A stretch of DNA of 64,000 bases from Byssothecium circinans. Lineage: Eukaryota > Ascomycota > Dothideomycetes > Pleosporales > Massarinaceae. Shown here piece by piece: positions 1-12,585 of this stretch. Each line of letters starts with the position of its first letter. Position 1 is the stretch's first letter. The position numbers and the translations under genes are program-made. The stretch lies in contig ML977055.1 in assembly GCA_010015675.1 (NCBI GenBank), positions 1-64,000 of the forward strand, read 5' to 3'. Under the pieces are notes generated by a model, which worked only from the letters and a program-made list of their open reading frames with translations, made no database searches and was not told the origin of the DNA.

Positions 1-794
1 TCTAATTAAGCTAGGTAGAGGATATTAAGGTAGGATATTATAAAGTCTTTATTACCTTATTATTCTCTAGCTAGATAAATAATAATATTAGACTTGCCTA
101 GCTTAAGCAGGTGTTTAATTACTATATAAAAAAAAAAGTTTAATAATTATATTAACTTTTAATACTAGACGGCTATAGATTTTATATTACTATAGACTTT
201 ATTAATTACTATAATTAGAATAGGATCCTTCTTACTATCCTACTTTTTTATTTAACTTATACGCTTTAACTATTTAATATTGTAATATTTAAGCCTTTAT
301 TAATAGCCTACTTAGTAGAACTATTAAGGTATTTTAATAGAAGTTAAGGCCTAGTTTCTATTATTAAAAGTAACTTCTTCCCCTTATTCTAGAATGCGTA
401 GAAAGCCTTTTTTAAGGAATTAACTATCCTTAGCTCTTTTAGAGCTATAGGTATATTGCTACCTAATCTTAACCTTATCTTTAATAGGTTTACTTAGGAT
501 TAAGAATTAGGTAATAACTCTTTATTAAGGCTTAGCAATTATAACTAGAGAAAGATAGATAGGCTTATACGCTCTATAGTAAGTAATTAAAATAGTAAAG
601 ATATATAAAAGCTTTATTAATTACTCTACTATCTATCTATTAAAAATAAGCTGCTTAAGTATAATAATAATAGGCTTAGGCAGGCGCTATCTATTAAGAA
701 GAAGTGTAAAAAGAAAAGTAAAGCTCTAGACCTTTAACAGCGCTAGGAGTATTATAGTAGGGCTATCTTATAGTTACTAAAAAAAATAAAGAAA
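1..794 (+). mobile_element. RIP-degraded pogo/Fot1-type DNA transposon, left part
   Basis: The segment is very AT-rich and full of TAG and TAA stops, but translating through them gives the DDE transposase pattern of fungal pogo/Fot1 elements. A stretch around 160-230 matches the DGY...T.DFINYY region, and around 390-490 comes NFFPL..NA..AFFKE, then ILSSFRAIGI.P, then NRF. Around 725-794 it reads LQQR.EYY..AIL..KKIKKA with Trp and Gln codons turned into stops. The frame is interrupted at 794 by an LTR retrotransposon and resumes at about 8305. The window starts inside the element, so its left terminal repeat is not visible. Family assignment rests on remembered motif order, not a database search. 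Confidence 0.68.
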
Positions 795-799
795 GCATA
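795..799. repeat. Target site duplication, left copy (GCATA)
   Basis: The five bases directly before the 5' LTR are GCATA and recur directly after the 3' LTR at 8300-8304. A perfect 5-bp duplication is typical of Ty3/gypsy integration and fixes both element ends. Confidence 0.93.
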
Positions 800-1259
800 T
801 GTTATAAGATAATGTATGAGCGTAGCCACGGAAGAACAATACGCTCAGGGAGAGTATCGAATGGTGGGGCGCAGGATAGGGTCAAGGCACTAGTCACGTA
901 GTTATAATCCCGCTAAGACTAAAAGATCCTAGGAGCAGACTAAGGTCCTAGATTAGGTAGTAATCTAGAGAGCAAAGGCTCTAGGCGGGATTAAGGACTT
1001 AGCGAAGGAATAGAGTAAGTAGTATAAAGACTAGATAGATCTCCTTTATCTTTCTAATTCTAATTCTTTATAGTTAACTCTTAATAGTTTATCTCTTACC
1101 TAGATTAATACTTAGTTATTCTATAGTTTATTATAGAATTAGTTACTTTTATACGTTTACCTTTTAAACTACTAAAGCATACTACCTAACGTATACACTA
1201 TATACTAACCTTCCTCCCCTTATACAGATTAGGCTAGGCTAGTATACCCTTTAGTAACA
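800..1259 (+). repeat. 5' LTR (460 bp)
   Basis: It starts TGTTATAAGATAATG and ends TTTAGTAACA. It aligns without any length change to 7840-8299, differing almost only by G/A and C/T transitions. The terminal TGTTA and TAACA form the short inverted ends expected of LTRs. Confidence 0.95.
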
Positions 1260-2201
1260 CTTTAACTACCCATAGGTTTAAGAACCTAAACGTACGTAAT
1301 GGTAGCTCCTACTACTCTACGTACTACTAGTAGTAGTATTAGTATATCTGCTTTAAGTCTAGCATTAGTAATAGCTAACTAGGCTAACTAGTTATAGTAA
1401 TAGGCTAAATAGATTAATAGATTAATGCAAGTGATTGCTTAACTCTAGGCTAAGGATACTATACCCCATAGAAAGATTGCGGCGCTAGAGAAGTATGATA
1501 GAGGATGAGATAGCCTAAAGCTATTCCTTACTAATATGGATTTGTACTGTCAATTCAATGCCCTAACAGAAGATTTAGATAAAATCCTTGCGGCTGGCAT
1601 GCACCTAAAGGACAAGGCAGCTACGTAAATACAACCCTTTATAGACGACTATCTTATAAATAAGATAAAGTATTATAAAGATAACACGAAGACTATCTTT
1701 AAGAGCTAGACAGTATTTAAAGATAAGATTTAGAAGGTGTTTAGAGAACTTAATAAAGAGACCTAGGTAGAGCAAAAGATATCTTAGATCTAGCAGGATA
1801 GGTTAGTTGCAAGATATGTAACAGAGTTTAAACAACTACAGTTAAAAATTAATTAAGATGATGCGCCGTTACGCACAGCCTTCTATAACGGGTTGAAGGA
1901 AATGGTTAAGGATAGCATAATCTATTATAATAAGCTAGAAGACTTATAAGATATAATTAACCTAGCCACCTAAATCAATAACAGGCTCTATAAATAAGTA
2001 ATGTAGAAGAAGTAAAGGGATATAATAGTTATTCCTAACTCTAGAAGACATAGGAAGCTAAAGACACTATAATATAACTAAGATAGTAATGTAGTAATAA
2101 CAGATAAAGTCTAATATAAGAAGCAATTTGATAAGGGTAAGGGAAGACAGCTAAATAGCCTAACCCACGAATAACGCTAGGAACGCTTTAAGAAGAAAGC
2201 A

Positions 2202-2243
2202 TGTCTCTAATGCGGCGAAGTAGAACACTTCCGCAAAGACTGC
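2202..2243 (+). other. Gag zinc-knuckle (CCHC) remnant
   Basis: The translation shows Cys-x2-Cys-x4-His-x4-Cys with the core CGEVEHFRKDC. One internal codon is a stop (TAA). The spacing is the nucleocapsid zinc knuckle of LTR retroelements and locates the end of gag. Confidence 0.85.
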
Positions 2244-5200
2244 CTAAAGAACTAAGGCTAAGCAAGCAAGCTTAGAGTAGTTAAGATTAGGATAATTAAG
2301 TTTAAGGTAATAGGACCTAAGGAGGGTAAACTAGAGGTGCTACGTTAGTAGCCTATTCCTTACCTACCTCTAGAACTAAACTAGACAACAGAATCCTCTA
2401 ATAATAACGTTAGTAATATAGAATCTATTCTAGCTTAAATGATTTACCCTTTAAACTAGATAGATGACTATAAGGTCCTTTAATAGCTTAAAGAGGATCT
2501 ATGCTAGATGTGTAGAGATGACTTACATAAAGGAGAAATATGTACTTAAGATATACTAGTACGCAGCAGCTACGCCTACGAAGTAGTAGCAACAGCGATA
2601 AGAGAACAAAGTCTATAAACAAAAATATAACAAATTAAGATTAATAATAAACATGATAAAGTTAAATGGTATAACTATATAAGAGAGCATTGCATCACTT
2701 ACTAGCAGGAAAAAAGAAGCGTACGACACACGCCTAGATAAGCCTCTTACGCCCTCCTTCCTAAGAAGGACTACTTAGAAGACAACTATCACGTACACTA
2801 CTTTAAGTACTAGTAGAGATAGCATGAACGCCTAAGATAGAGTAGGTATTATAATACACACTACTAACTATACTAGCTAAGCAAGCACGTTGCAGGATAC
2901 TAGCCAGCTAATAGGATAGATAGGGAAGTAATAGTATATAAGAATAACGCATATCTCTACCGTTACCCTATAGGACACCCTTTAGATAAAGGACATAAGG
3001 AGCTTAAGTAGAATAAGTATAAGGTACTCTTAAGATGTATGTTTTATCTCCTCTTAAAGGAAGAAGTAGCATAGATTAGGCATAGAGCTTACTATAAGCT
3101 ACTACCTCCTTTTAAGTATCTAGCAGATATGTGTAAACGCTACGAATTCCTAGCTCTTCTTAATAAGACTAAGGAAGACGCTTTTAGACGAAAAATAACA
3201 CTTACATGATAGATATGGCGAACATTACTAGAAACGTAATACTAGCTACGAGGCTATCTAGAGGATAGGGCTGCTAGAGACAACATCTTATATACTTAAA
3301 CTATAAGACGCCCACCTAAAGCTATCATAAAGGAGAGTTATAATGACTTACCCTATAAATAGTGCTTTAATAACATATGTCAAGCACACCTCTTAGAGAA
3401 ACTTAGGAAGGGTTTCCCGCAATAAGACGAATAACTAATAGAGCATAGTTGCCTATCATAGATAGCGTATTACGATAATAGCTATCTAACACACCTATCT
3501 AATAAACAAGGATTAGGTTAGTTTCTATTAAAACTAAGAAGGTTAAAAAACTAGAATGCTACTAAAGATAAGGTTACACTAGTAAGAGCATTTCTATAAC
3601 GACCCTATATAACGTATGATACCTAGAGCTACTAGTTTATTAATTAAAAGTAAAAGTACGCGTATACGGACGCAGGCTTATAGCACTAGTAGATAGTAGA
3701 GCTATATAGATGATTATCTCCCTATAAGTAGTTAAGAGTTATGATATACCTTATTAAGATAAGAAACGTCTAATATAAGTAGTATTAGCTAATGATAGAC
3801 TAATGTCCTATAGTAATAGATTCTTAAAGTTAGAAACCTAAGAAGTATTATTCCACGTACTTAGAATTAAGGACACGGCATCCCTTAACATCATAGATCT
3901 TAGTAAAGAAGACATGTTAATTAGATACAATTAGCTTAGGAAGCATAATCCTACTATTAACTAGCAGAAAGGCATAATGTTTAGCTAAGAACTAGCGCGC
4001 AAGGTTGCTAGAACACGCCATAGAAGATTAAGCCTAGTAATCTAAAGCTTACCTAGTTAGACTAGATAGATTAGTAAGATATTACCTTATAAGATTAAGA
4101 GAATCTATAAGAAGGACCTTTCGCAAATAAGAGTTATCTAGATATGGAGAGTTACGCCTATAAAGGATGAACCCTAACTAATGATACTACTAGAATATAA
4201 AGAGTTTCAAGACCTATTTAAAGAAATAGAGGAAACTGCATTACTAGATCACTAGGATTAGGATTATAAGATTCACCTAGAAGAAGGCGCAAAGCTGCGC
4301 CTAGGACTAATATACCCACTTACATTCAAACAACAGCTAGAGCTGCGAGAATACATTAAGAAGAACTTAAAGTAAGGGTACATATAGGAGAGTATAAGCT
4401 TAATAGCTTTACTAATTCTCTTTATCCTAAAGAAGAATAAAAAGCTGTAACTTTGTATAGATTATAGATAGCTAAACTATGTTATAAAGAAGAACTATTA
4501 CCCCCTTCCTCTAATCTAAGAACTTATAGACTGCCTCTAGAGAGTTAAGTAGATTATGAAATTTAATGTATGAGATAAATTCTATTAAATACGAATAGCT
4601 AAGGGCTTTAAATGGCTAGCTACCTTTAAAACTTAGTATAGACTATACGAGTATACGGTTATACCCTTTAGACTAATAAACGCGCCTGCAATATTTTAGG
4701 CACTTATTAATAGAGCACTTTATAAATACTTAGACGTTTTTATAACTGCGTACCTAGGTGATATACTAGTGTATACCTTAGGAACGCTTAAGGATTATAT
4801 TAAATACGTTAAAAAGGTGCTTAGGAAGCTTAGGGAGTATTAATTACCCTTATAGCTAGAAAAATGCAAATTCCACGTTATGGAAACGGATTACTTAGGA
4901 TTTATTATTTCACAAGATAGCATCGCTATAGACCTAAAAAAAGTTAAAACTATAAAAAAATAGCTAAAACCTAAGATAGTTAAGGACGTGCAATCTTTCT
5001 TAGGATTTGCTAACTTCTACTAGAAGTTTATTTAGGGATACTTAAAGACTACAGCGCCTTTTACAGAAATTACTAAGAAAGAAAGAGGATTCTATTAGGG
5101 ATAAGAATAGCAGAAAGCTTTTAAGAAGCTTAAGGAATTATTCTTGTTAGCCTTTATACTATAGATGCACGACCTAGAACGACCACTGCAAGTAGAGACA

Positions 5201-7825
5201 GATGTATTAGACTACGCCCTAGGAGTGATTCTCTTATAGTAAGGTAAGGATAGGAAATAAAGACTAGTATTCTACTATTCTTAGAAGTTCTTAGAAGTAG
5301 AACTTAACTATGACGTTTATGATAAGGAACTACTAGCGATAGTAGATGCCTTTAAATAATAGTAAGCCTAGCTAGTAAGCGCTAAATACTAGATAGAAGT
5401 GTATTTAGATTACTAGAACCTAATAAGTTTTATAATAACTAAGAAACTTAACTAATAATAGGTTAGATAGGCTAAGATAATAGTAGATTATAACTTTAAG
5501 GTACACTATTACCTAGGATCGCTAAATGGAGTGGCGGACGCTTTTAGCTAAAGATCTAACCTTTAGGAAATAGATAGACCTATTACGCATAACGCGGTCT
5601 TATAAAAGGATAAAGATGGTAGTCTAGGCTATAACTAACCACAACTATCTAAAGGAACTTTAGTTGAATGATTAGCTAAGGTAACTAAAGTTATATAATT
5701 ATAGAATAAGAAGCTTAATAAGCTTACTAAGGTAGCTAGGATTAATTATCAGGGACTAAAGGTATATGACTAAGCGGATTACAATCATTTAACCTTTAAG
5801 TAGAGGGTAAAGTATAATTTAGTAAACTATCTAAAGGCAAGACTACCTTAAGATAAAGAATAATAGATTAAGTTACGTGAAGACCTTGCACTAACCCTAA
5901 TACAGAAGCTATATGAGTCTAAAGAATATAGACACCCTAGGATTAATAAAATAGTTTAATAGATTTTAAATAAGTACTTAATCCCTAATGTATAAAAAAT
6001 AGTTTAGAACGTGATAGGCAACTATTTAGCATGTTCTAAAAATAAGCCTAAGAGATATAAGCCCTATAGACTACTTTAACTGCTTAAACTACCTATACGC
6101 CTATAGATTAGCATTACAATGGACTTCATAGTAAAGCTCCTAAAATCGTTAAAACCTAGATTAGCACGGCTATGCGACTTGATATTAGTAATCATTAACT
6201 AATTAACTAAGGCATTAATATTCATACTAATAGAAGAAATAGTTATAGCTAAAGAAATAGCTTACAAAGTAACTAAGGCACTTATTAGCTAGCATGGTGT
6301 GCTAGAATAGTTTATTACTAATTATAGAATACTATTCACCTCTAAGTATTAAAGCATGTTCCTAGTAAAGCTTAAAGTTAACAAAAAACTTTTAACTAGC
6401 TTTCACCTATAGACTAATAGTTAAATGGAACGAATGAATTAGACACTAGAATAGTATCTAAGAATGTACGCTAATAAGCTATAGGATAACTAGGTTAAAC
6501 TCCTACTAATAGCATAGTTAGCCTATAATAGCATAAGATCCTTAACAATAGGATACTTACTACACTACGTGAATTATAGATATAAGCTGATTGCTTATCA
6601 GAATCCTAAGGACATTAAGAGTCTTTTAGCTAGAGCTAATGATAAGGCATGACTACTTCGTGAACTATATAATGAATTAAGCTAACGAATCACTTAAAGG
6701 AACCTTATAACAGCTAGATTAGTAAATAAAAAAAGGCTTAAGGGACTAACCCTTAAAAAGGGGGATAAAGTTTTCCTATTATAAAAAAATTTAAAAACTA
6801 AATAACTATGCGACAAACTAGATAACCTCTAAATAGGACCCTTTCAAATCCTAGAGGCTAAAGGACTAGTAACGTTTAAGTTAAAACTCCCTAAAAGCAT
6901 GCGCATATACTTTATTTTTTATAAATTACTCCTTAAACTAGCACCACTGGACGCCGAAGTTGAGACATAAGTTAAGCTTAAGAATAAAGATTACGAGGTT
7001 AAAGAAATTAAGGACCTGCGAAAATTTAAGCGTTAGTAGAAGTACTTAGTTAAGTGAAAAGACTAGCTAGATAGCTAGAATACTTAGGAACTAATATAGA
7101 ATCTTATAGACTATAGGGAACTAGTAAAGGACTACTACTAGTAGTATCTAAAGGTAGTAGCTCTATGTTTACTAGGAAAGTAAAAAAGTTAAAAAATAAA
7201 GAAGAATTAAAGAAGATTAAAGAAGGATTAGCCTACAACTAGCCTAGGTTAGTTAATAATGGTTTAGATAGCAGCAGTTTAGATAAAATAGTAGACTCTA
7301 TACTCTTTAAAGTCTCTACCTTTTAAGCAGCGTCTATTGCGTTTAGGATATAGTGATCCTAGTTCGCAAAGAAGCGTTTACAAGCCTTAAGCTTAGCTAA
7401 CTTAACGCGAAGCTGCGCTACCTTAGCCTTAAAATAAAGAAGTGTAATTTACTTTTTCTTCTTCTTTTTCTGCACTTTCTTCTATTTCTCCTTAGAGATA
7501 AATAGACTGCACTTAGTGTAGACCTAAATGTAGGTGGCGCACTAACCTATAGCTACATTAATGAAATAACGAAAATTGCGCTTCTAATAACGTTCGTAAC
7601 CTAGCGTTATTTCTAGACCTTAAGAGTGAACTTAATCAGCTTAATATTAATAGCGCGTGGTAGATAATTTAGATAGAACCTTAGGTATAGTTAAAAAAAG
7701 GTTAGTAAAACCCTAGAAGAGGCTATAACACTATAAGCAACTAGAGACACGCACGACTTATATACTAGCTATAAGAAGAAGCGGTACAGCAGACACACCT
7801 TCTAGGATATTAGGATGATAACCTT

Positions 7826-7836
7826 AAAAAGGGGGA
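7826..7836 (+). other. Polypurine tract of the LTR element
   Basis: AAAAAGGGGGA lies four bases before the 3' LTR. It is the expected primer site for plus-strand synthesis. The equivalent tract in the right-hand copy is at 57977-57990 on the minus strand. Confidence 0.8.
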
Positions 7837-7839
7837 TAA

Positions 7840-8299
7840 TATTACAAGATAATGTATAAGCGCAGCCACGGAAGAATGATACGCTTAGGGAGAGTATTAA
7901 ATAGTAGAGCATAGGATAGGGTTAAGGTGCTAGTCACGTGGTTATAATCCTACTAAGACTAAAAAATCCTAGGAGTAGACTAAGGTCCTAGATTAGATAG
8001 TAATCTAGGGAGTAGAGGCTTTAGGCAGGATTAAGGACTTAGTAAAGGAATAGAGTAAGTAGTATAAAGACTAGATAAATCTCTTTTATCTTTCTAATTC
8101 TAATTCTTTATAGTTAACTCTTAATAGTTCATCTCTTACCTAGATTAATACTTAGTTATTCTATAGTTTATTATAAAATTAGTTGCTTTCGCACGTTTGC
8201 CTTTTAAATTACTAAAGTATACTACCTAACGTATACACCATACACCAACCTTCCTCCCTTCACACGGATTAGGCTAGGCTAGTATACCCCTTGGTAACA
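7840..8299 (+). repeat. 3' LTR (460 bp)
   Basis: It is the same length as the 5' LTR, starts TATTACAAGATAATG (first G mutated to A) and ends TTGGTAACA. The differences from the 5' LTR are mostly transitions, so RIP accounts for most of the divergence and it cannot be used as a clock. Confidence 0.95.
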
Positions 8300-8304
8300 G
8301 CATA
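8300..8304. repeat. Target site duplication, right copy (GCATA)
   Basis: Perfect match to 795-799, directly after the TAACA end of the 3' LTR. Confidence 0.93.
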
Positions 8305-8850
8305 TTATTATTAATTAGTTAAAAAGCAGGAGGATAAGCAGTAGTAGCTTTAAAAAGTAGAGATAATAGAGCTAAAGAAGGCAGTAAAACTATATAAAAA
8401 GAAAATCTAGTAGGAAAAGCATATTACGCGAGAGGTAGCTAAAAAGGCAAAAGAAAAGGAGAGAGCTAAAAAGGTAGTTTAGCGCGCTGCCTAGAAGTTT
8501 ACCTGCGACGCTAAAAAAGCTCTACAACTATTCTAAAGGAGTAAGAGAAAGGCTTCTTAGCTATCTCTACAGAGTAGAAAGCGTTAGAAATGTGTTGTTA
8601 ATGCTATAGATGTTAGGGAAGCCTTAGAGGGCGCATCTGCTGCCCTAACCAAATCTACACGCAGCGGCCGCAACGTTAAGCTTCTAGATAGATTTAAGTA
8701 GTGCAAATTAATAGCAGCTATTAATTTACTACCCTAGTAGAAAATCTTATAATAATATTGTTAGTAGGTGGTTCTGCAGCCTTATTTCTAATAGAGCGTC
8801 TATGGTGTTCGGCGTGCATTGGCTGAATCCGTGCATTGGGTGCACGGACA
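8305..8850 (+). mobile_element. pogo/Fot1-type transposon, right part (transposase tail)
   Basis: Reading on from the interrupted frame gives a lysine-rich, coiled-coil-like tail: LKKAVKLYKKKI, then TREVAKKAKEKERAKK, then KKALQLF.RSKRKAS. This is the usual C-terminal end of fungal pogo/Fot1 transposases. After about 8740 the sequence leaves coding. At 8828-8855 there is a short palindromic piece (TCCGTGCA then TGCACGGA) which may belong to the terminal repeat. The AT-rich composition ends near here, which I take as the approximate right boundary. Confidence 0.65.
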
Positions 8851-9447
8851 CGTTAGCGTCTATAAAGACGTCTCGACCCTGGCATCAGCCGCATGGACCC
8901 AGCGCCGTTGAAAACCGCCTTACCTTCAAATAGATATCTCCCCATCCTACAGTAGATTCTGTTATCGATTCGCAGAACCATGTTGGTATTCTTAACCGCC
9001 ACATCCTTCCTCTCCAGCGTCAAAAATCTCGCAACTACACCCAGACCAGCAGTTTTCCCCATGCCTATCACTCATCGACAAAGGCATCATTTCGAATTGG
9101 ACCTTGAGCTCATATTACTGTACCACTTCCTATTAGTTAATGTAGTTGATGGAGGCTAGAGGGATCTTTTCGTCGAACTGGGAATCCTGGACCCGGTGTT
9201 TCGGTTGTGTTCAATTGTGACGCAGGTCCAAACGCGACTGGACCCTTGGTCAGCCCTCCGTTCGCGACAACTTGATTGTGTCATGATACCGACTAGGGGG
9301 ATCGAAGCTAATAAGCGTTTGCCGGTTTGACACTAACGCCTTCGGTTTTTCTAGGACAAAGAGCTCGTAGGCTGATCTCAACAACTACCATGGTACAACG
9401 TCTTTCGCCGCGGCAAGCAAAAGCACCCCTTCAAGTACTCTTCTAAG
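8851..9447. other. Intergenic, no supported gene
   Basis: Balanced base composition. A 60-70-residue minus-strand frame lies between 8853 and 9062, but I recognise no domain in it and see no splice partner. The rest is the 5' flank of the oxidoreductase gene. Confidence 0.5.
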
Positions 9448-10786
9448 ATGGCTTCCTCATCCCCACCTATAACACATGAGATTGTCATCCTAGGCGCGAA
9501 CTTCGGCGGCATCAGTACGTGCTTTGCCACCTCCACTATACTCATTATCTCAACATCGGCTAAACTTTTCGTTCCCACATGCAGATCTTACCCACTATCT
9601 CCTTCGGAAAACCATCCCCGCGCTATCGCGCCTCGATGCCTCACAAACCTACCACGTAACCCTCATATCACCAAATGACCACTACTTCTTCAAAATCGCC
9701 GCACCACGTGCTATGATCAACGAGACTACTATCCCGGCCAACAAGATCTTCAAAAGCATCCCGAGAGCCATCTGGCAATATGGGTCGCAATGCACGTTCA
9801 TACAAGGCAAAGCCGTAGGCCTAGCGCCGAAGGAACGGATCGTGAACATCGAACAAGCGGCCGGTAGCGAGAACAGAGGTCTCCGATACGACAGCTTGTT
9901 CATTTGCACAGGCACGACAAGTGCCAGTCCACTCTGGACTCTGCATGGCGATCACCAAATCAGTGTTGACGCAATGAAGGATATGCACGAGCGTTTACCC
10001 AAAGCGAAGACGGTGTTGATCGCAGGTGCAGGCGCCGTCGGTGTCGAAGCTGCAGGCGAGATCGCAGCAGCATTCCCCGAGATAAAGATCACGCTCGTTG
10101 CGGGAGGCGATGTACTGGAAAAAACCAAGCCGGCCACCGCAACAAAAATGAAAAAGATCTTAAGCAATGCCGGCGTCGAAGTCATTACAAATGTTCGCGT
10201 TAACGACACCTCGGAGAAGGAGAATGGGGCAAATGTCGAATTAAGCGATGGATCGACAAGGTTGGTAGATATGTTCATCGATGCGAGGGGAGCGAGGAAA
10301 GTGAACAGTGAATTTCTTCCCAAGCCATGGCTCGATCAGTTCGGTCGCGTAGTCACACTAGACACCTACTTCCGCGTCAAAGGCCCTTCATCCCCCTCTG
10401 ACAGACAAACTCCTGCCAACACATATGTCATCGGTGACATCGTCTCCGGTTCCCTCAACACCGCGATAGAAGTTGACGCTCAGATCCCTGTTGTCGCATC
10501 AAGTTTCGCCGTCGATGTCACCACTAATCTCGGTCAAGAGAAGGTCGCTACCTCCAACGGTTGGCGTTTGAGCTGGGTACCCAGCCCGAGGGCCAGGTAT
10601 CTCGTGCAGAACGAATATAAACCGATGAAAGATACAATTCTTGTACCTTTTGGGCCTGGAGGAGGAGTTGGTCAGGTCATGGGTTTTCAATTGTCCAATT
10701 TTAACGTGAAGCAGGCAAAGTCGGAGAGGTTCTTCTTGGAGTTCTTAGAACCTGCCATTACGGGGAGTAGGTACAGCAAGGCTTGA
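9448..10786 (+). CDS. AIF/AMID-like FAD-dependent NAD(P)H oxidoreductase
   Basis: Two exons, 9448-9514 and 9585-10786, separated by a 70-bp intron (GTACGT...GCAG), give 422 residues. Splicing restores the N-terminal dinucleotide fold as VILGANFGGI followed by NLTHYLLRK. The second, NAD(P)H-binding fold is at about residues 155-190 (LIAGAGAVGVEAAGEIA), and the late FAD contact YVIGDI is near residue 330. This layout is that of class-II pyridine nucleotide-disulphide oxidoreductases lacking a redox-active CxxC, as in AMID/FSP1-type NADH:quinone oxidoreductases. There is no clear signal peptide. The likely job is FAD-dependent oxidation of NAD(P)H with a quinone-type acceptor. The exact substrate cannot be read from sequence. 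Confidence 0.88.
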
Positions 10787-11300
10787 GATAGGTGGACGAG
10801 CCATCAAAAGGTGCTCATAGGTTTCAAAAATCCAGCAACCCTTAGGAGGCTTACCAAAGACTCCACTGAACTTTTGCCCTAATCTCTTCGTACGAATATA
10901 AAACGAAGTAGATAGGGCATTGGGCGCAGGGCGATAACACGAATCAAGGTTTGAGGCGCAAGTTCGAAGGAGAGGTCGGCTCAATACTTTCAACCGAGAT
11001 AGAGATATCGGCAATAAAATAATCGTCAACTCCGTAAGCTCCCCATCGCGTCGAAGTGACAAGTATATCGCAAGGTGTTGATGTCCTATAGCTTCTGAAT
11101 AATGTGATTAGGGCGGCGAAGACCCATAATCGGACGCATTCCAGCCCGGTCGTCGGTGATGATTGGTCAAGGACTGAATCCGATTCGCGGTTAGCGCAGA
11201 CAATTGGTGCGATCAGGTTCGGAGCAGGTTCATACTGGCTCGGAACCAGGTCGAAAAGTGGGAGAATGGGAGTATAAAGAGAGGTGGAGATGGGTGTGAT
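10787..11300. other. Intergenic with a TATA element
   Basis: No gene is supported. A TATAAA at about 11273 lies only some 28 bp before the first ATG of the frame that enters the NmrA-like pseudogene. Confidence 0.5.
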
Positions 11301-12477
11301 ATGGTAGTAAATACAGCATCAATCACAGAAGCTTTCATCTTCGTCCCAATCTGTCCATTTATAGCAAGCCTGAACCGTTGCTTACAAAGGCAATTCACCA
11401 CCAGAACTAGGTCCAACAACCGCATCAACAAAGTCGCCACCGTAGGCGTAAGTCACTCGTTCCCCATTCCCTTCCCCCTTTTCCACTTCATTTCCCAACA
11501 AATCCTAACCCCCAAAGGCCAACGGCTACGTAGGTTTCCACTTCGCCGCGCACCTCATCGCAACCGGCAAGCATGCCATAGCCGCCATCACACGTCTCGA
11601 AAGCACTATCACATTCCCCACCGGCATCCACGTATCCCGCGCCGACTACACCTCCACCACCTCTCTCACCACCGCCCTCCGCGGCCACGACTTCTTCATC
11701 ATCACGCTCACCGGCGCCTCACCCCCGAACTCCACACCAAGACTGTCGAAGCCGCCGTCAGCGCCGGAATCCCCCGGATAATGCCCAATGTGTACGGCTA
11801 CTTCCCGCTGGACGAGCACTTGAACGATGCCTGGGCGTTCGGCCGCGTTGTCGAGGCCGGGATGAAAGATGTCCGCGACACGGGCGTGAATTGGGTCGCG
11901 CTGACTTTTGGGTTCTGGTATGAGTGGAGTCTCGCATAGGGGGAGAGAGAACCTTTACGACTTTGATATTAAGAATAAGAAAGCTGTGATATGCGATGAT
12001 TGAACGAGTAAGGTAAACGGGAGCACGCTGTCACTCTGCAGAAGAGCTGTTGCTGCGCTACTCAGCGTCCCCATTACCCGCAAAGGGGGTTCCACTGGCC
12101 CTGTTCTCGAAGACTGTAAGAATAAACCTCTGTAGGTATCTAGCTACCGCATTAGACAGCGCGATATGCTGGATAGTTTACATCGCGCTATGGGTACGAA
12201 AGACGAGGACTGGGACATCGAGTATCAAAGTTCGGAGGTTAGGGTTAAGGAAGGGTTGGAGAGGTTGGAGAAGGGGGATTTCACGGGGTTTTCGCAGGCG
12301 CTTTATTCGAGGGTTTTGTATCCGACGGGGGATTGCGATTTTGAGACGAAGAGGGGTTCGGATAATGAGAAGCTGGGGTTGGGAACGGAGGACATGGATG
12401 AGAGTACGAGGTGGGTTGTTGAGAAAGTGGATGAGGTTGACGATTTAATGGAGATCTCTGTCAGTGCCAGTGCTTAG
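11301..12477 (+). pseudogene. NmrA-like NAD(P)-binding protein, multiply broken
   Basis: A 70-bp intron (11448-11517) splices to KVATVG plus ANGYVGFHF, the GxxGxxG dinucleotide motif of NmrA/isoflavone-reductase-like short-chain dehydrogenases. The frame then breaks four times: a one-base shift in a run of five C at 11722-11726, another shift at about 11937 beside a TAG, a TGA at 12001-12003, and a TAG at 12133-12135. Between the breaks the protein is clear: AGIPRIMPNVYGYFPL, then NLYDFDIKNKKAV, then MLDSLHRAMG and DNEKLGLG to a normal-looking C-terminus. No good start codon lies just before KVATVG; the ATG at 11301 gives an atypical leader of about 43 residues. The gene cannot make a full protein. 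Confidence 0.88.
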
Positions 12478-12585
12478 AGATTGAAAGACTAGGAGTGCAC
12501 TGTGTTGGAGGTGGAATATATTGAGAGTCGCTAAATATAAATGGAGGAATACATGGTATCGTTCGAACTCTTACCATCCTACTAC

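Larger units (their letters stand above)
800..8299 (+). mobile_element. Full-length Ty3/gypsy LTR retrotransposon, RIP-inactivated
   Basis: The element is exactly 7,500 bp, with two 460-bp LTRs that begin TGTTA or TATTA and end TAACA, and a 5-bp target duplication. Read through many stops, the internal order is Gag with a CCHC knuckle (about 2202-2243), reverse transcriptase (about 4260-5100, with a degenerate YLGDILVY box near 4750), RNase H (about 5160-5550), then an integrase region (about 5870-6700). This order is that of Metaviridae. TAG and TAA stops replace Trp and Gln throughout, and CpA is depleted in favour of TpA, as expected from RIP. No long open frame survives, so the copy cannot encode its own proteins. 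It sits inside an older pogo-type transposon. A second copy lies at the right end of the window on the other strand. Confidence 0.93.

Noticed and set aside
8853..9062. Minus-strand frame of about 70 residues next to the transposon end
   Set aside because: Protein-like composition, but no domain and no partner exon; it may be a remnant but cannot be supported.
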